A DNA stretch of 64,000 nt from Pristionchus mayeri (GCA_036245805.1 BTRK01000002.1:4460689-4524688); one strand, 5' to 3'. Positions 25,401-37,419 are shown, counted from the first letter of the stretch. Notes: generated from the letters alone by a model not told the origin. Made by a program: numbers and translations.

Positions 25401-27983
25401 ATCTGATCTCCGATCTCACGTGATAATAGTGCGAATCGAGGTGGGAACTTATTTCTGAGGAGTCAGTGGGGGTTTCGTGAACGAAAATTATGCATATGGA
25501 TGTTCATACGTTGGGATTTTGTATTCAACATCGTCCTTTGAACTTCTCTTAATTCTTAACTCAGATCTCGCGTGATAGTAGTACGAATCGAGGGGAGAAT
25601 CAGGGGAAGCTATTTGAGAGGAATCAGTGGGGGGATTTGCTCGAGATTCGTAGTCGAAAACAACCGCATGACGCAAGCGCACCTCGAATTTTTTCGGCCG
25701 GGCAGTATTATCGAGAAACTGGAGAAGTTGACGTCGGACACATCATAATGGATAGTTCGTCATTCGAGCCAACGTGTCCCCACTTCGTGCACTCTCTGGA
25801 CGGACCGAGGAGTGAGAAAGTGTGGAAAAATAAAAAGACAAAGAAGAGACCGCGAGATGAACTACGAACTCTAATAGGAAGAAGAAATCCGAGCAAGGTC
25901 GGATGGGTCAGATTCACTAGAGGGACGAGGAAACTCCGAGGCTTGTACTGAATCTGAGTTTTGCGGAGAGTAAAGGGAAAGTTATATCACTAGGCCTTAG
26001 GAAAATTAGTCGGGAAAACTCATTAATGTTCTGAATCGTGAGTATTATCGCTAATGGAATGGCAAGTGATATTGAGGGAAAGTGAACTGGCATTTATCCC
26101 GCGCCATATGCGAGGGTAGCCTTGCATTTCAGAGAACAGGCATGCTTATGATTGAGTGATGATATATCATGCTCTGGATATTGCTAGACTGAAAACATCG
26201 AATGGGATAGGGGGCCTGATCGGTTTCTTATCTGTATACGCGCCCGCAAATTCACGAGACGAACCCCCTGACGCATGATTTGCAAATGTGAGAGCAATCG
26301 TCTGACTCTCTTCAGTTTGCACACTCTCTCGTCTTTCTGATGGGCGGGAGAGCGTGTAAACTGAAGAGAGGCAGACCATTGCTCAAATGTGCTATTGTGA
26401 GGAAGTTGACGTAATGGAGTAATGAGGCGCTTCTGATTTGCAAATCAGTAAACTCCCTGGTGCGTGATTAATACTGAACTGGAGCATATCGCAGTGTTTT
26501 AATGAGGGAACTCTACCTTTCACATCAAGCAACATAGAATTATGCAGTTGAGTAAGCGCACCAATAAGGGTTTCCGCTCCTGCCCCCTCGATCAGTCTGT
26601 CCTGAGTTTATCAACGATCTATGTTTTAATCAAACCATCAAATTATCAAATAGGGATGTATATGCTCAGATAAGGATGAGCTTATGCTCTTCATAGGTTA
26701 ATTGCGTTTCCCTTGCGCTAACCTAGCCTAATGATAACGTTCTTTATTGCAGATATCTGAGCGAACTGCCGGAGAACCAGGAGAAATACAAGAAACTCGC
26801 CAGCATCAGTGGAACTCCGGCGGCCGACAACTCCAACCCAGCATTCGAAGCGGTCGCTGGAGCATATTTGAAGGTAAAACTATTGCACCTACAGCGATCG
26901 GCCGCTTTAGCAACTGTGGTCACCATATTAGCCGAAAAAATGTGTTTGTTTTTGTGTGATACTGATGTATGGTTTGGCATTTCGTGTGTAATGTTTCACT
27001 CGAGACTCACTGTGTTCCCATAGGGAGCGGGATATGCAGATTCCTGATATCTTGGTCGCGACGAGCTTTTGCAAATGCGAGAAATCAACGAACAACCGAT
27101 AATGAGAGCAATGGTCTCGCTCTCTTCAGTTTGCACGCTCTCTCGCCGGTCAGAGAGACGAGAGAGCGTGCAAACTGAAGAGAGTCAGACGATTGCTCGA
27201 TAATGAGCTAATATAAGCGGAAAATATGAAGACAAGTGGAAGCAAATCGTGAAGAGTCGGGGAATATATTCACATTAATGAGCTATTTATTTGGTTTTCC
27301 TACTTGCAAGTAACGCGTGCAAAACTTGAACGCATTGGCGAATATCGGAACTAAGCTAAGAGTTAGCTAGATGCTAAATTTTTTTATTTCAATGACTTCT
27401 CATAACTTTTTTATACATTTACAGGTCTTCGATGACGTCATCAATTCCGTCGAGGAGAAGCCGGCCGACGTCCAAGCAGCAATCGATCGATTGAAGAACG
27501 TCGGCAAGATGCACCGAGCCAAGGTAACAGCTCTTCATCTCTTCGCATGTGTTGACATAAACGAGCGTGCTACTCCTCGGATATTACTGCGAATATGAGT
27601 CTCTCCTTGGGATTTAGGGAACATCTAACGTCATGCATGTTTGCTTTGTTTCGAGTATGAATCCTATTTCAATCACACTGTGGTCGCTTCCATCCTAATC
27701 TGGTGTTGATCACTTGGCTTGGCAAATTAAGTTGAATTCAGGGAAATGATTACACAACTTAAGAATGCCTAAATTGCGAGCTTGGAAGGAGCCATTTAAA
27801 ACTTTTCTTTCTTTCCAGAGTATCCAAGGAATGACGACAGGATCATTTCAAGCCATGGAGGGGCCCTTCATTCACATGGCACAGGAGATACTCCAGGATC
27901 GATTCAACGACAAGGCAGAATCGTTGTTTAGAAAGTTCTTCCAATTCTGTTTGAAGTACCTCGTAGAGGGCTTCAACGGTTGA
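22425..27983 (+). CDS. Nematode globin with N-myristoylation motif (195 aa)
   Basis: Five exons, 22425-22484, 23152-23294, 26753-26873, 27425-27523 and 27819-27983, join in frame (588 nt). The start MGGGASSG fits the N-myristoylation consensus (Gly2, Ser6), pointing to membrane attachment. Residues about 45-195 are a globin fold: helix A with Trp51 (FTLKNFWKTIKRND), a YLSELPENQEKYKKL segment, proximal F8 histidine at about His138 (NVGKMHRAK), and the nematode G/H block MTTGSFQAMEGPFIHMAQE, ending YLVEGFNG. My hand alignment puts Ala/Gly/Val, not His, at distal position E7, so ligand binding may be unusual. Intron 2 is about 3.5 kb and repeat-filled, and the exon-2 donor is tandemly triplicated. 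C. elegans has myristoylated globins with signalling rather than oxygen-transport roles; such a role here is inference. Copies of the last exon lie downstream. Confidence 0.93.
23282..23545. repeat. ~90-bp tandem triplication spanning the globin exon-2 donor
   Basis: Three copies (about 23282, 23373, 23464) start with GACCATGCTCGCGAAGTGAG or a variant, each carrying the exon end and the GTGAG donor, followed by TTAGTTCGTTGCGGCG. Only the first is joined to the exon in frame. Confidence 0.85.
24200..24265. mobile_element. Degenerate hairpin MITE
   Basis: CTTCATATTGTACACTCTCT faces TGTGAAGAGA. It lies in globin intron 2. Confidence 0.4.
24391..24458. mobile_element. Hairpin MITE in globin intron 2
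   Basis: CTCTCTCAATATCCTACACT and CTCTCG are mirrored by GAGAGAGTGTGTGATTTCGA. Confidence 0.7.
24690..25660. repeat. Degenerate ~230-bp tandem array in globin intron 2
   Basis: A unit containing CAATCTGATCTCCGATCTCA and CGTGATAGTAGTACGAATCG, then GGAATCAGTGGGGG and GAGATTAATAGTCGTG, recurs about five times (near 24700, 24918, 25155, 25397, 25560) with drift. A 104-codon frame across the right end is not credible coding. Confidence 0.75.
26292..26384. mobile_element. 93-bp hairpin MITE, GAGCAAT family
   Basis: It starts GAGCAATCGTCTGACTCTCT and ends in its mirror. Flanks are AAATGTGA (26284-26291) and AAATGTGC (26385-26392), 7 of 8 identical. It lies in globin intron 2. Confidence 0.93.
27106..27198. 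mobile_element. 93-bp hairpin MITE, GAGCAAT family, intact
   Basis: It runs from GAGCAATGGTCTCGCTCTCT to GTCAGACGATTGCTC. GATAATGA flanks both sides exactly (27098-27105 and 27199-27206), a perfect 8-bp target duplication. The near-perfect inverted arms indicate a recent insertion, in globin intron 3. Confidence 0.96.
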
Positions 27984-28549
27984 TCTTTTTGATTAACTAC
28001 CCTAACTGTCTAGTAATCGATAATGTTACTGTCTCGCACAACCATATCCAACATTTTCTCTCAGACCAATCAATATTTTCTCAAGTGATTATAACAATTC
28101 CATAGATTCGTAGCACACCAGTTCACTTACTCCAAACATAATCGATGGTACTGGACTGGAAACAAATTTTAACAAAGCTTTGCTGCTAGTATGCCACTAT
28201 TGTTTGCAATATGCATAATTATGAACTCGTATTTTGATTGTGACCATTTGAAGTGGCTCCTGTACTAAGGAACGCAATAATTATGCACCGATATCGTTCT
28301 ATTTATCTGTTTTTGTCGATAAAATGTTAAAAAATGATATTGAAGAGCAACACTAATCAGTTAGAAATCAATAGAGATGATTCTTTGTGTGTTTGTATAG
28401 GAAGTAGAACAAATACCCCTCCACATTGTTCGCGCTCTCCGGTCGTATGGCTATCATCATGGTTGCAATATCCCTTCCATTCGGCTGCTTCACTAAGAGT
28501 ATTTTCAGGGCTCAATTTCTCCAAGTTCACTGTAAGTTGAGTAATATTA

Positions 28550-29475
28550 CAACCCCGGCACATAAAGCGACTTCTAACAAAGTAGAGCACGCAAAAAGAA
28601 GATGGAATAGGATAGTAGAAAATCGCATGACGTGTATGTATTCTCCATTCCTCGGAGAAAGGCAGACAATGAATCAACCCTTCTCTTGTATGTTACTTCT
28701 CCCTGTGTATGACGATACTGTAGCACCGTCAATTTCTGCACAATTGATATTTTCCACTAATAATCCGTCTATTTTCTGTTGTCACCTTGAAATATGAAAT
28801 AATAACTCTAACTATTTCCTTTATCGGAGGGGAAACGATGTGTCATATTCACTGAATGTCCCTTATCCCTATTCGATTCCTTTTTATTTAAACACGCTTG
28901 CTCCGTTCATTTTTCTTCCGTCACTCTTTCGATTTTCTTTTTTCTGAGCGCGCTTTCTTCGTTAGTTTTTCCTGCCAAAAATCCAAAACTGCTCAGTTTC
29001 AAACGGCCCTTGCCCATATAGGGCACATCCTCCGTATAAATATCGTTACAATTTTAACTCCATTCAGTTTTCTCTTTAAGATTATTGTCCATAGGGGTGT
29101 TAAAGATTATCTTGAACTGTTTTATTCCTCTAAGCGACATCTAACAAACTAAAACTTGTAAGTTTGTTCATTTTTTTCAGTTTTTCCCAACTTTAACCTC
29201 CCGGTGCTATCCTCATTTCCCGATGCAATTCGAACAATCCCAAATGCCATGTAAGCGTATATTTGGAAGCCACTCCAAATAATAAACTTTCAGAGAGTTC
29301 AAGGTATGACTACTACAATCGCAGCCTTAGCCATCGAGGAAACGTTGTTGCACATGGTCCAAGTGATTCTACATGGTCAAATCAACGAAAAAGCGGAAGT
29401 ACTGTTCAGCATATTGTTTCAATGGAGCCTGGACAACCTCGCAGGGGGGGGGGAAGCCTAAGCCTCAACCCTGAG
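28550..29475. repeat. Duplicon copy 1 (direct repeat of 31955-33130)
   Basis: Shared segments include TTACAACCC...GCGACTTCTAA, CTCCGTTCATTTTTCTTCCG, TTTCTGAGCGCGC, TGCCCATATA and the globin-type last exon, in the same order and strand as in the second copy. Confidence 0.85.
29294..29461 (+). pseudogene. Duplicated globin-type last exon, copy 1
   Basis: After CTTTCAG there are 56 open codons with a stop: VQGMTTTIAALAIEETLLHM ... GQINEKAEVLFSILFQWSL. It aligns with the last exon of the globin (IQGMTTGSFQAMEGPFIHMA ... NDKAESLFRKFFQFCLKYL), with the same start phase. Conserved FxxMEGPF residues are changed. No linked earlier globin exons are visible. It could be an orphan exon or an alternative last exon of the upstream globin, 1.3 kb downstream of its stop. 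Confidence 0.75.
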
Positions 29476-29685
29476 TAAATAGTTAGTGTCACAATAACTG
29501 TTTTTGCGTTATCTGGCCATCTCACCGGTATGAAAGGATCGAACGATCAAAGCGAGTAGAGTAGCGGACAGAATTGCCATCACTGATGGTACCAATCTTG
29601 ATGGAAGTGTACGATTCATTCGTCGCGAAGTGGCGCGAGCGGAAAATGCGCTGGTCCTGGGAATATGTAAAATTCCGTTACGACC

Positions 29686-29792
29686 ATAGTTGCCCAACAC
29701 TGGCGGCGAGGTGTTTTCAGACCATGACCCCCTTTCACGGTTGAGTATTTCTCCCTCAATCATGGGGGCCATCGCCGGCGTGTGCAACTGTG
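29686..29792. mobile_element. Short MITE of the AGTTGCCCA family
   Basis: ATAGTTGCCCAACACTGGCG and GCGAGG are mirrored by CCATCGCCGGCGTGTGCAACTGT. The ends match those of the much longer fold-backs at 41142-41934 and 43141-44001. Confidence 0.8.
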
Positions 29793-29898
29793 GCCACTAC
29801 GCTTTTTCTTGAATCGCAAACATAAAATATATCTGTTGTTTTTCTATGTTGGTTAGTGCTGGAGTTCATAATACGATTTCATCGACTACATTGATGAA

Positions 29899-31683
29899 TT
29901 AATAATATGCATACGATTGAAGTGCTCGTGTTCGTCCATGACATGTGGTTGTATTCTTAATTTGCCTGCGTAGATATATTTGACGAAACTAAAAATCACA
30001 CTATCAAATTTAAAAAAAAAAATAAAACTATGCCATACTTTTGGGAAAAGGAGCAAGAGACATGTCGGAAACCATATGCCATCAATAAGGTCGATAATCA
30101 TATATATGATATCGAATTCATGACTTAATAAATATTCCGGAAACACTTCGTATAGGATATGACCAACAACTCTGGAGGCAACATCAACTAAACAATTACT
30201 AATTAATACTGGCTGAACTCAATAAAACATCACATGCACAGAGTATAAACAAAGATGTAGTGGTTCGCTGAACTGAAGATGGAATTGATTTATTTGGAAC
30301 GAATTCCTAAAATTGGAAGTTTTCTTTCATAAATTTTATTTGGATAATACCACCTAGCATAATCGTCTATCGACGACTGTAAAATCGCTTGAAGTGGCTC
30401 CAAAAAAATATATATATAATGTCACCCTATGATATTTGAGGTACCATAACGTGAAAATGTAGATCATGATTGTCAATAATACAAGTATGGAATTCAGGAT
30501 GTACTGAAAAAAACAATAATTACAACTTGTCAACAGTCTTTTAACGCGTTAGAGTGGAGATGAGAGGGGAAACCGCGCCTCCCTTAATGAGCGGGGCTCA
30601 AAACTTCTTTGAAACTCGGGTCAGCTCTTTAACTTTCCAATGCTATGTTTTAATAGAAAGTTGCTTTAGGCCGTAATCCACCAATGATCTAAGGCGGAAC
30701 TAAGGGCTTCCACTTTAAGGTACGATTTGATGTATGTTCCACCTCAGGTCACTAATAGATCGAAGGGAGAGCTAGATGAATAACATTAGAACGGTCGATT
30801 TGGCTATGAATGAAACGAGTGCTCTCTATGTCTCGATTTTTGATAGAATCGTGCCCGCGCATATAATACAGAAACAGTGCAAAACAACTAGGGTTCTTTC
30901 CTTATTTTGACACACTAATCTAGGAATTCAGACTCACAGTGATCCTTAGCGATCTCTCATCAAGTGTGATGTGCTCGATACTGGTCATGCAGGCCTCAAA
31001 AATCCAGACTATTAGGACTAAAAATCTAACAGTGTTCGTAGTAAATATCTGAAATGTAGAATAATTTTGAAGCGATTTCCATGAGCAAACACTGAAAACC
31101 TTCCTGTAATTTATTGGTGATACAATTGAAATCAGTCTCAAAAGTGCGTGTAGATAATGCAATGCCCATGTAACGCTTATCAACATCGATGTCTAGATTA
31201 AACATCGAGCCATTATATCGTTTATATATAATAACCTACAAATAAATAGGAGATAATTCCAACCTGAAAGGTAAGTTTACGCAATTTAACTAAGATTACT
31301 TACAAGTGTCTCATCGATATAGTCTAACTGATATAATGGCTGGAATTTGTGATCAGAATAAGTTGTCAAAAGCACATTACCAAAATTAGATAGATAATTC
31401 CACTGGTTGCGATTCCACTGGTTAGTCGCCAGGTCGTATTATAATCTGATTTATAAATTGCGCTCGTGTAATTCCCAATTATTTTGCAGAGGCTCACGTA
31501 AATTAAGAGTCATGATCCGCTGTAATACTGGAATACGATTTTTACACACGTACAAGAGAATGAACAACCTTAATTTGATTTCAACAAAAACACGAAAAAT
31601 ACGAACCTTGTCTGAATATAAACAAAGATCAACCATATTATAGCCGCAGTGATCTGGGTATAGTAGAAAATTCGTGAATCCAT
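29899..31683 (-). CDS. Nematode serpentine receptor (7TM GPCR), about 304 aa
   Basis: Exons 31683-31607, 31568-31498, 31445-31381, 31339-31304, 31263-31240 (short, uncertain), 31192-31100, 31048-30938, 30503-30426, 30376-30301, 30272-30210, 30169-30039 and 29988-29899 join in frame (915 nt). Hydrophobic segments fall where a seven-pass receptor needs them: TAAIIWLIFVYIQT (TM1), SGIATSGIIYLIL (TM2), TWALHYLHALLRLISIVSP (TM3), VRFLVLIVWIFEACM (TM4), ILNSILVLLTIMIYIFTLWY (TM5), SLFILCACDVLLSS (TM6) and IWFPTCLLLLFPK (TM7), then a basic tail. Introns and residues match the second receptor (60303-62522), for example the TM7 pattern DII...L...P..LL..F. The acceptor at 30170 (CCAGAG) is unusual. The subfamily is unassigned. 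A chemosensory role is inferred from the family type. Confidence 0.8.
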
Positions 31684-31954
31684 GTCTAAATGAATAATTT
31701 ACAACTGAAGACACAGAATATTGTCTTTGCATTATCGAAAATCATAGTATTAAAAAAATAAACCAATTCAACAATTGAGTTAGTGAATGAAGAATATCCA
31801 ACCAGTCCACAAAGATAAACATTAGCAGGCAATAAACGCAACTAACGCAACTGTAAGTATTAAATAAACAGCCGTTAAGCCAACGTGTTTTTACATATTC
31901 ATTGTGAACGGAAATATTGTACTTATTGAAATATTGTAATCCGTGTTATATTAC

Positions 31955-33130
31955 AACCCGTGCTCAATAAGCGACTTCTAATAACGTAAAACATGCACAA
32001 TGAAGAGCGAATAGGAGAGCAGGGATTCGGGTAACGTGAGTTACCCGAATTTCACTCCTCCTAATTTCGTCTCTCTATCTCCCACTTCCCTTTTTTTCTC
32101 TCTCATTCCCTGTACTTTCCAAGCAAAATTCTTATCGTTTTAACTCTGAAAAAGAGTAGGGAATTGACTGACGTGCAATCATGCCTGTCACTCCCTCGGA
32201 GATGCACACGATGAATCAGCACTTCCCTTGTATGTTACTTCTCCCTTGTATTGCGATGCTCTCTACAACAAAGAATTTTTAGATTTCTCGTATATCCCCA
32301 TTATTTTCAGCTGATAAGCCCGTGATACTGGAAATCTGATTACTGGAGTTATTGGATTTTGTTACTGAACGAGCGAGTAAGTTTCAGGAGTGATAAATGT
32401 GCAAACGCTAATCAAATATATTGCCCAACTGAAGCATGCCTGGAACGGCATCAAACGTTTTCAAATAAGATAACCTTAGCAATTGTATAAACTACCCATC
32501 CCCTCTCTCTTCGGAGAGGAGATGATGAGTCAGCGCTTTCACTGAATGCTCCTTCTCCCTATTCGATTCCTTTTTATCTAAACTCGCTTTCTCCGTTCAT
32601 TTTTCTTCCGTCACTCATTCGATTTTCATTTTTTCTGAGCGCGCATTCTCGTTAGTTTTTTCGCCAAAAAGCAAAAACTGCTAACAAATCTGCGTTTCAA
32701 ACGGCACTTGCCCATATATGCCACATCCGTGTATGCTCCAACAATATCACTATCGTTACAATATTAACTACATTCAGTTCTCTCTGTCAGATAATTTTCC
32801 ATAGTCTCGGTGTCAAATACCACCTTCAACTGAGTTATCCCTTGCGACAACCATTTTTGTCTGCCCAAACATATATAATCGAGTACACAATGTCTACTTT
32901 GTTCTACATCCGTGTTGTTTTCGGGAACGATATCTTTTACCTAGTACACACTACATTGTAGGGATTCATGACAACCGCAATCGCAGTTCTAGCCATCGAG
33001 GAAACGTTGCTGCACATGGCCCAAGAGCTTCTGCAAGATCAAATCAACGAAACAGCGGAAGCACTGTTCAACATATTGCTACAATGGTCTCTGGAGAACC
33101 TCGCGTATCAGCCCCTTGACTTAAAGTAAA
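31955..33130. repeat. Duplicon copy 2 (direct repeat of 28550-29475)
   Basis: It carries the same ordered blocks as copy 1, ending in a globin-type last exon. The two copies bracket the receptor gene at 29899-31683. Confidence 0.85.
32962..33129 (+). pseudogene. Duplicated globin-type last exon, copy 2
   Basis: After TTGTAG there are 56 open codons: GFMTTAIAVLAIEETLLHMA ... DQINETAEALFNILLQWSL, ending in TAA. It has the same length as copy 1 and keeps HMAQELLQDQ, close to HMAQEILQDR of the functional globin. The intact frame argues against simple decay; transcription is the open question. Confidence 0.75.
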
Positions 33131-33145
33131 AAATGCCCAAATCTT

Positions 33146-33238
33146 GAGCAATCGTCTGACTCTCTTCAGTTTGCACGCTATCTCGTCTCTCTGACCGGCG
33201 AGAGAGCGTGCAAACTGAAGAGAGTCAGAGCATTGCTC
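33146..33238. mobile_element. 93-bp hairpin MITE, GAGCAAT family, intact
   Basis: Ends are GAGCAATCGTCTGACTCTCT and its mirror. CAAATCTT flanks both sides exactly (33138-33145 and 33239-33246). It was inserted 16 bases after the stop of globin last-exon copy 2. Confidence 0.96.
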
Positions 33239-33314
33239 CAAATCTTGAATGTTTAGTTCACAATCATATTCCCCCTCCTCCTTTGTTACCTAGTTTCGAC
33301 ATCGTATCTCATGC

Positions 33315-33396
33315 TGAGCGACTGTCTGACTCTCCTCAGTTTACACACTCTCACGCATGTTAGAGAAGCGAGAGAGTATGGAGAGAGAAAGACGAG
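33315..33396. mobile_element. Degenerate hairpin MITE
   Basis: GAGCGACTGTCTGACTCTCC followed by CAGTTTACACACTCTC matches the GAGCAAT family left arm. The right arm is eroded. Confidence 0.65.
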
Positions 33397-33909
33397 CACT
33401 CCTCATCCTTCTTTTCGTTGCTTAAGTTTTATAAACTTATTTCCTTGTGCCCTATAATATTAGTATCATATCAGCCCTGAGTAAATAGATAGCGGAGAGT
33501 GATTGAACACGTGATAGATCACCGACTATCTATCTTTATCGCAACGAGTAAACGAAAAAAACAACATAAAACCAGTAACTAGGAACTGGTAAGTACAATT
33601 CAAATTGACAATGTGGCGAAGTGTAGTAGATTTTCAAATTTCGAGTCTCCCCTCTCAAGTTTTCTGCCGGTCGAGTGGCAATCTGCAAACCAAAAATGAG
33701 TGTAAACAATGAAGTTACAGGCTATATCCCCCATAGTATCCAGTTCCAGCAAATTTTCTCTCAGACCAATCAGAATCTACATGCGATATTCTCTACCATA
33801 TATTTATATTTTATCTACGCTCGGCGGCGCAACGAAAGACGAATAATTACTTATGTGTTATGATACAAGAGAGTTGACTCTCCTCACACTGAGGTCAAAC
33901 TTTATACCA

Positions 33910-34870
33910 TGACAGATAAAGTTATAGTACTCGCAGCTCCGTTCTTCATTTTTTTTCTAGTTCATGACTGGTCAGTTCCGGGATTTATTTTTGTAATATT
34001 TTCAGAAAAAAATGCGTGCCTTTGTATTAAAAGAAAATCAATGTGAAATTTTTGAACAATTTCAGCTTTCTGGGATGAGTATTTACCTTCAACGCTGTTC
34101 TACTCGCACAAACTGGTGGAACGAACTGCAGGCGTAATACCTCATTTCCCTAGGAATCGGTGAAATAATCAGTGAGAAATTTTATAATTTTACCATAAAA
34201 GCAAATGTCGATTTAGTGGGCGCTTTGTCTCCATTGCTTGAAATAACATTCACAATTTCGCTCTGATTCCTATGATGGATATAGGTAAGTTTCTCATCTA
34301 TGATAGAAATTTTTTTTTTCATTTGAGGGTGATGGTATTTTAGGCTCGATAATGTACTTCCTTGAGATGATTTTCTCCCTTCTCCCAATTCATCCTATCC
34401 TATCCTATCTTACCCTTCGTCCTATCGCTACACATACACGCACCATCGAACCATCACTTCTAATTGAGCCGAGGTTAATCTGAAATTACAATAAATACTA
34501 TAAATTAAACATCAGGATGTACATCAGGAATATCCTGGGATATATATCTCGAATGATCCAGGCCGTAAGTCGATCATTTGAAATTTGGTGCTAAACTTTT
34601 GTCCGCCACTGTACGCTTCAACGTTTTCCCAGCAAAATCCATTTCCCTTTGTATTCCTTTGTGAGTTTAGCTGGAAGCTCACTCTGATCATCGGATTCAT
34701 ACTGGGTATGACAGATACAGCAAGGACTGTTCTCTGTGAGCACCTAATTCCTTACAAAATCGCACATGTTTTCGGATTTTCTAGATTTCTGGTGGTACAT
34801 TTTGTAATCCGATAAAATGTTGAAGGATTGTTTTCAGTCAATCGCAATGAGCGCTCATCATACGCTACCT
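33910..34870 (+). pseudogene. UNC-93-like gene fragment (C-terminal half), broken
   Basis: Segments read MTDKVIVLAAPFFIFFLVHD, LGIGEII, then a block ending EPSLLIEP, then KLTLIIGFILGMTDTARTVL and IPYKIAHVFGF. They match, in order and with the same splice sites, the copy at 57004-60051. Compared with that copy there is an extra G in CTTTCTGGGATGAG, an in-frame TAA before YLISLGIGEII, and a one-base loss in GGGCGCTTTGTC that gives a stop. No N-terminal half is seen. It follows globin last-exon copy 2 on the same strand. Confidence 0.85.
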
Positions 34871-34879
34871 TCCCACGTA

Positions 34880-37400
34880 ATGTGGATATTGGTGCTTTTA
34901 TTGGTGCGGCGCGATTTTTTCTCTCGTGATTAGCGTTTTCTGATTAGCGCCTTGAGAGAATATATATGGGGAAACATCGACAATACTAGGGGCTTTTAGC
35001 TATTTCTCTTGGTTAGAACCTTGCGAGATAATTGTATTATCTCCCTCCCTGCATGATTTGTCGCATTTCGACGTCACGATCCATCGCGTCGCGACATGAC
35101 CATACAATATTCAAGGTATATCCGTTGACAGTGTTACCGGTACTTGAGAGGTGAATGAGTAAGAGAGCGTAAACGGACTGGCTTAAGAACCGAAGTGTCC
35201 GTCACGGATTGGGAATCGCCGACCGACTTTGTAATACCCACAGGCTCATTGAAAAGTTCACAGGATGCGCCGAAAAAGCGAGGGGAGAGGTCAGCGCCTA
35301 TATTCAGGGGGAATTCTTGCGACAGAATGTCCATGGATGTTGACCGATTTACTTCTAGTCTTCGACCATTTATAAGAACCTGGGTTATCTATCTAGCGCA
35401 CAATATCCCACTAGCACAGTGCTCGTACGAATCTCGCGAAAAACCCTAAAATTCAACTAGATGGGCAAGTTGACTTACTTTTTGAAAGGTTCAAAATTCC
35501 TCGAATAACCGTGTGAGGTGCAAATGGAGTTCGCCTGTGGTAAGTACTCCCCAATGGTTATTCTCGGATGATATACTTCGATGTACAGTTATATCCACGT
35601 TCAATATGTTCAGATGATTAAATGAGGATATCGACAAAGTTGAAATTTTGAAAGGATTTTAGTTTCACCACGAAAACCAAATCCCATTAATCGGAAATGG
35701 TAAGTAAAGTCTCCATGCCATGCACAGTGCTTCATGTTAAATACAGCCAACGTCACGACTCGTACTATCATTTCCCTCTTCCCCGACCTCTGCTCATTTT
35801 TTCTCTTGCTTTAACCTCTGAGTTTTCTCATTTTCCACTGTTCTATCGCCTTCCCCCCTAGAGGTCCCTAGTGTCAGACCAGTCTCCAAAGAGAAAATAT
35901 AAAGAACAAAGTGCCACAGAGTTGCCGCATTGTACTTAACAAATTTCCCCTCCCCCGCAATCAAACTCTGGGAATGCTTAGCTCTGTTAAATATCCATTT
36001 CAGTTATTGAAGTTTTGTCTTTTCAATATGGTTCAAAGAAGATATATGGCTACTTCATAAACGGCCCACGGAAATTTTGCTGGTATTCCTCCTTTAAAAA
36101 GTTTATCGTTTATTGTTGCAAATTATACTGATACGAGGATATTAATCAATATATATATATATATATCAATCGTCCTGGATAATAATAATGTATTAAGTCG
36201 AATTAACACCTTGTTTCATCAACAACAAGTCTTTTAGAATTAGGTGTTGAAGTCTTATGTGTTCCGAGAAAGAGGCGACGTACCCGACATATACGAGATA
36301 ATTTTTGAGTCGGTTAACATATTTGCGTGCCCTGTGCAAAAAAAATCGAAATCGTTCAAAATGTTCAAATCGTTCAAAAAAAACATAATTTTTGAGACAA
36401 GGCAATTTAAAGTTCTCACATGTGGTTCACCTGTCTTCAAGACCACTTTGGCATTATTTGATATACAAATGGTGCGTATAATTTATTTGCTTTCCGTGAT
36501 TATATTCCACTTCGCTCGACAGTAAAATTATTTTCCCAAAAAGAGACAAATTATAGGGTTTTTTTAGTGTTTCGTTCAACTCGTCCCTAAAACACAACAA
36601 ATGTGGAACAGTCGCTGTGCTTTTGTGAAATCAGAGAGTAAGGGTCAGCGTTTCCGACAAACACTCGAAAACGGAATTTCAGACTCTCTGAAAAAGCATG
36701 TGAGGTCAAAATGAGCGAAACCCATCAAATTTCGAGTTTTCGAATATACAAAATCCGGCTTTTGAATGGAATCTTGAAGCTCCACAATATTTCAGATGCA
36801 ACATCAACATGACATGCCATTTATGATACATTAAGGACCACTATCTAGTTCATCAGAAATGTCCAGCACCAAGAAACGAATTTCGTAAGATTCATAAATT
36901 CAAAACCTTGGAATTCTTGTCTAATTTAACAAGCAGTTTCAAGGCTGATCCGATTCACGTCTAATACGAAAATGCCTATTCAATATAATGTACATTACTA
37001 GTGTTATTGTGGCGCTATTATGATTAATCTATTAGCACGATTCCATCACATTCTCTGTACCAACTTCTAAATTTGTGGCATTTCTGACCATGTAGAATCC
37101 TGTGTAATCGAATCTTAACGCATTAGTATATGAGTATAGGTGCGCTATGGAGAACCTACACGCTCTAATAACACGCAAAAAAATGAGAGAATTGATAAAG
37201 TTCGAAGCAGATTATAGTTGAAAAACATCAGATGTGAAATTGTATCGAAAATTATGAATCACCCTACAGTTGAGAACAATTGAGAAAAAGTTGAGAAAAA
37301 AGTTGAGAAAAAACAATTAAATTAAATTAGTGCTGTTATGAGAGATTTTTCTACTCAGATGCTTGGCAAAGTGCGTATAATCGAAATCGTTCAAAATGTA
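34880..37400. other. No gene recognised
   Basis: AT-rich sequence with short ORFs only, a TA run near 36152-36168, and poly-A/TTCAAA-rich stretches near 36340-36390. I see nothing that supports an exon chain. Confidence 0.5.
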
Positions 37401-37419
37401 TATAATCTAGTGGGCAACT

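Noticed and set aside
25637..25951. 104-codon plus-strand open frame
   Set aside because: It spans the degenerate tandem array and a MITE-like hairpin inside globin intron 2, with no neighbouring exons.
28898..29152. Possible upstream globin exon near duplicon copy 1
   Set aside because: The 28.9-29.25 kb part of the duplicon has a weak resemblance near 29182-29252 (FPDAIRTIPNA), but phases do not join the last exon and the second duplicon lacks it.
17617..33396. Regularly recurring palindromes resembling a CRISPR array
   Set aside because: The sequence is eukaryotic, spacing is irregular (hundreds to thousands of bases), and target duplications show the hairpins are MITEs.
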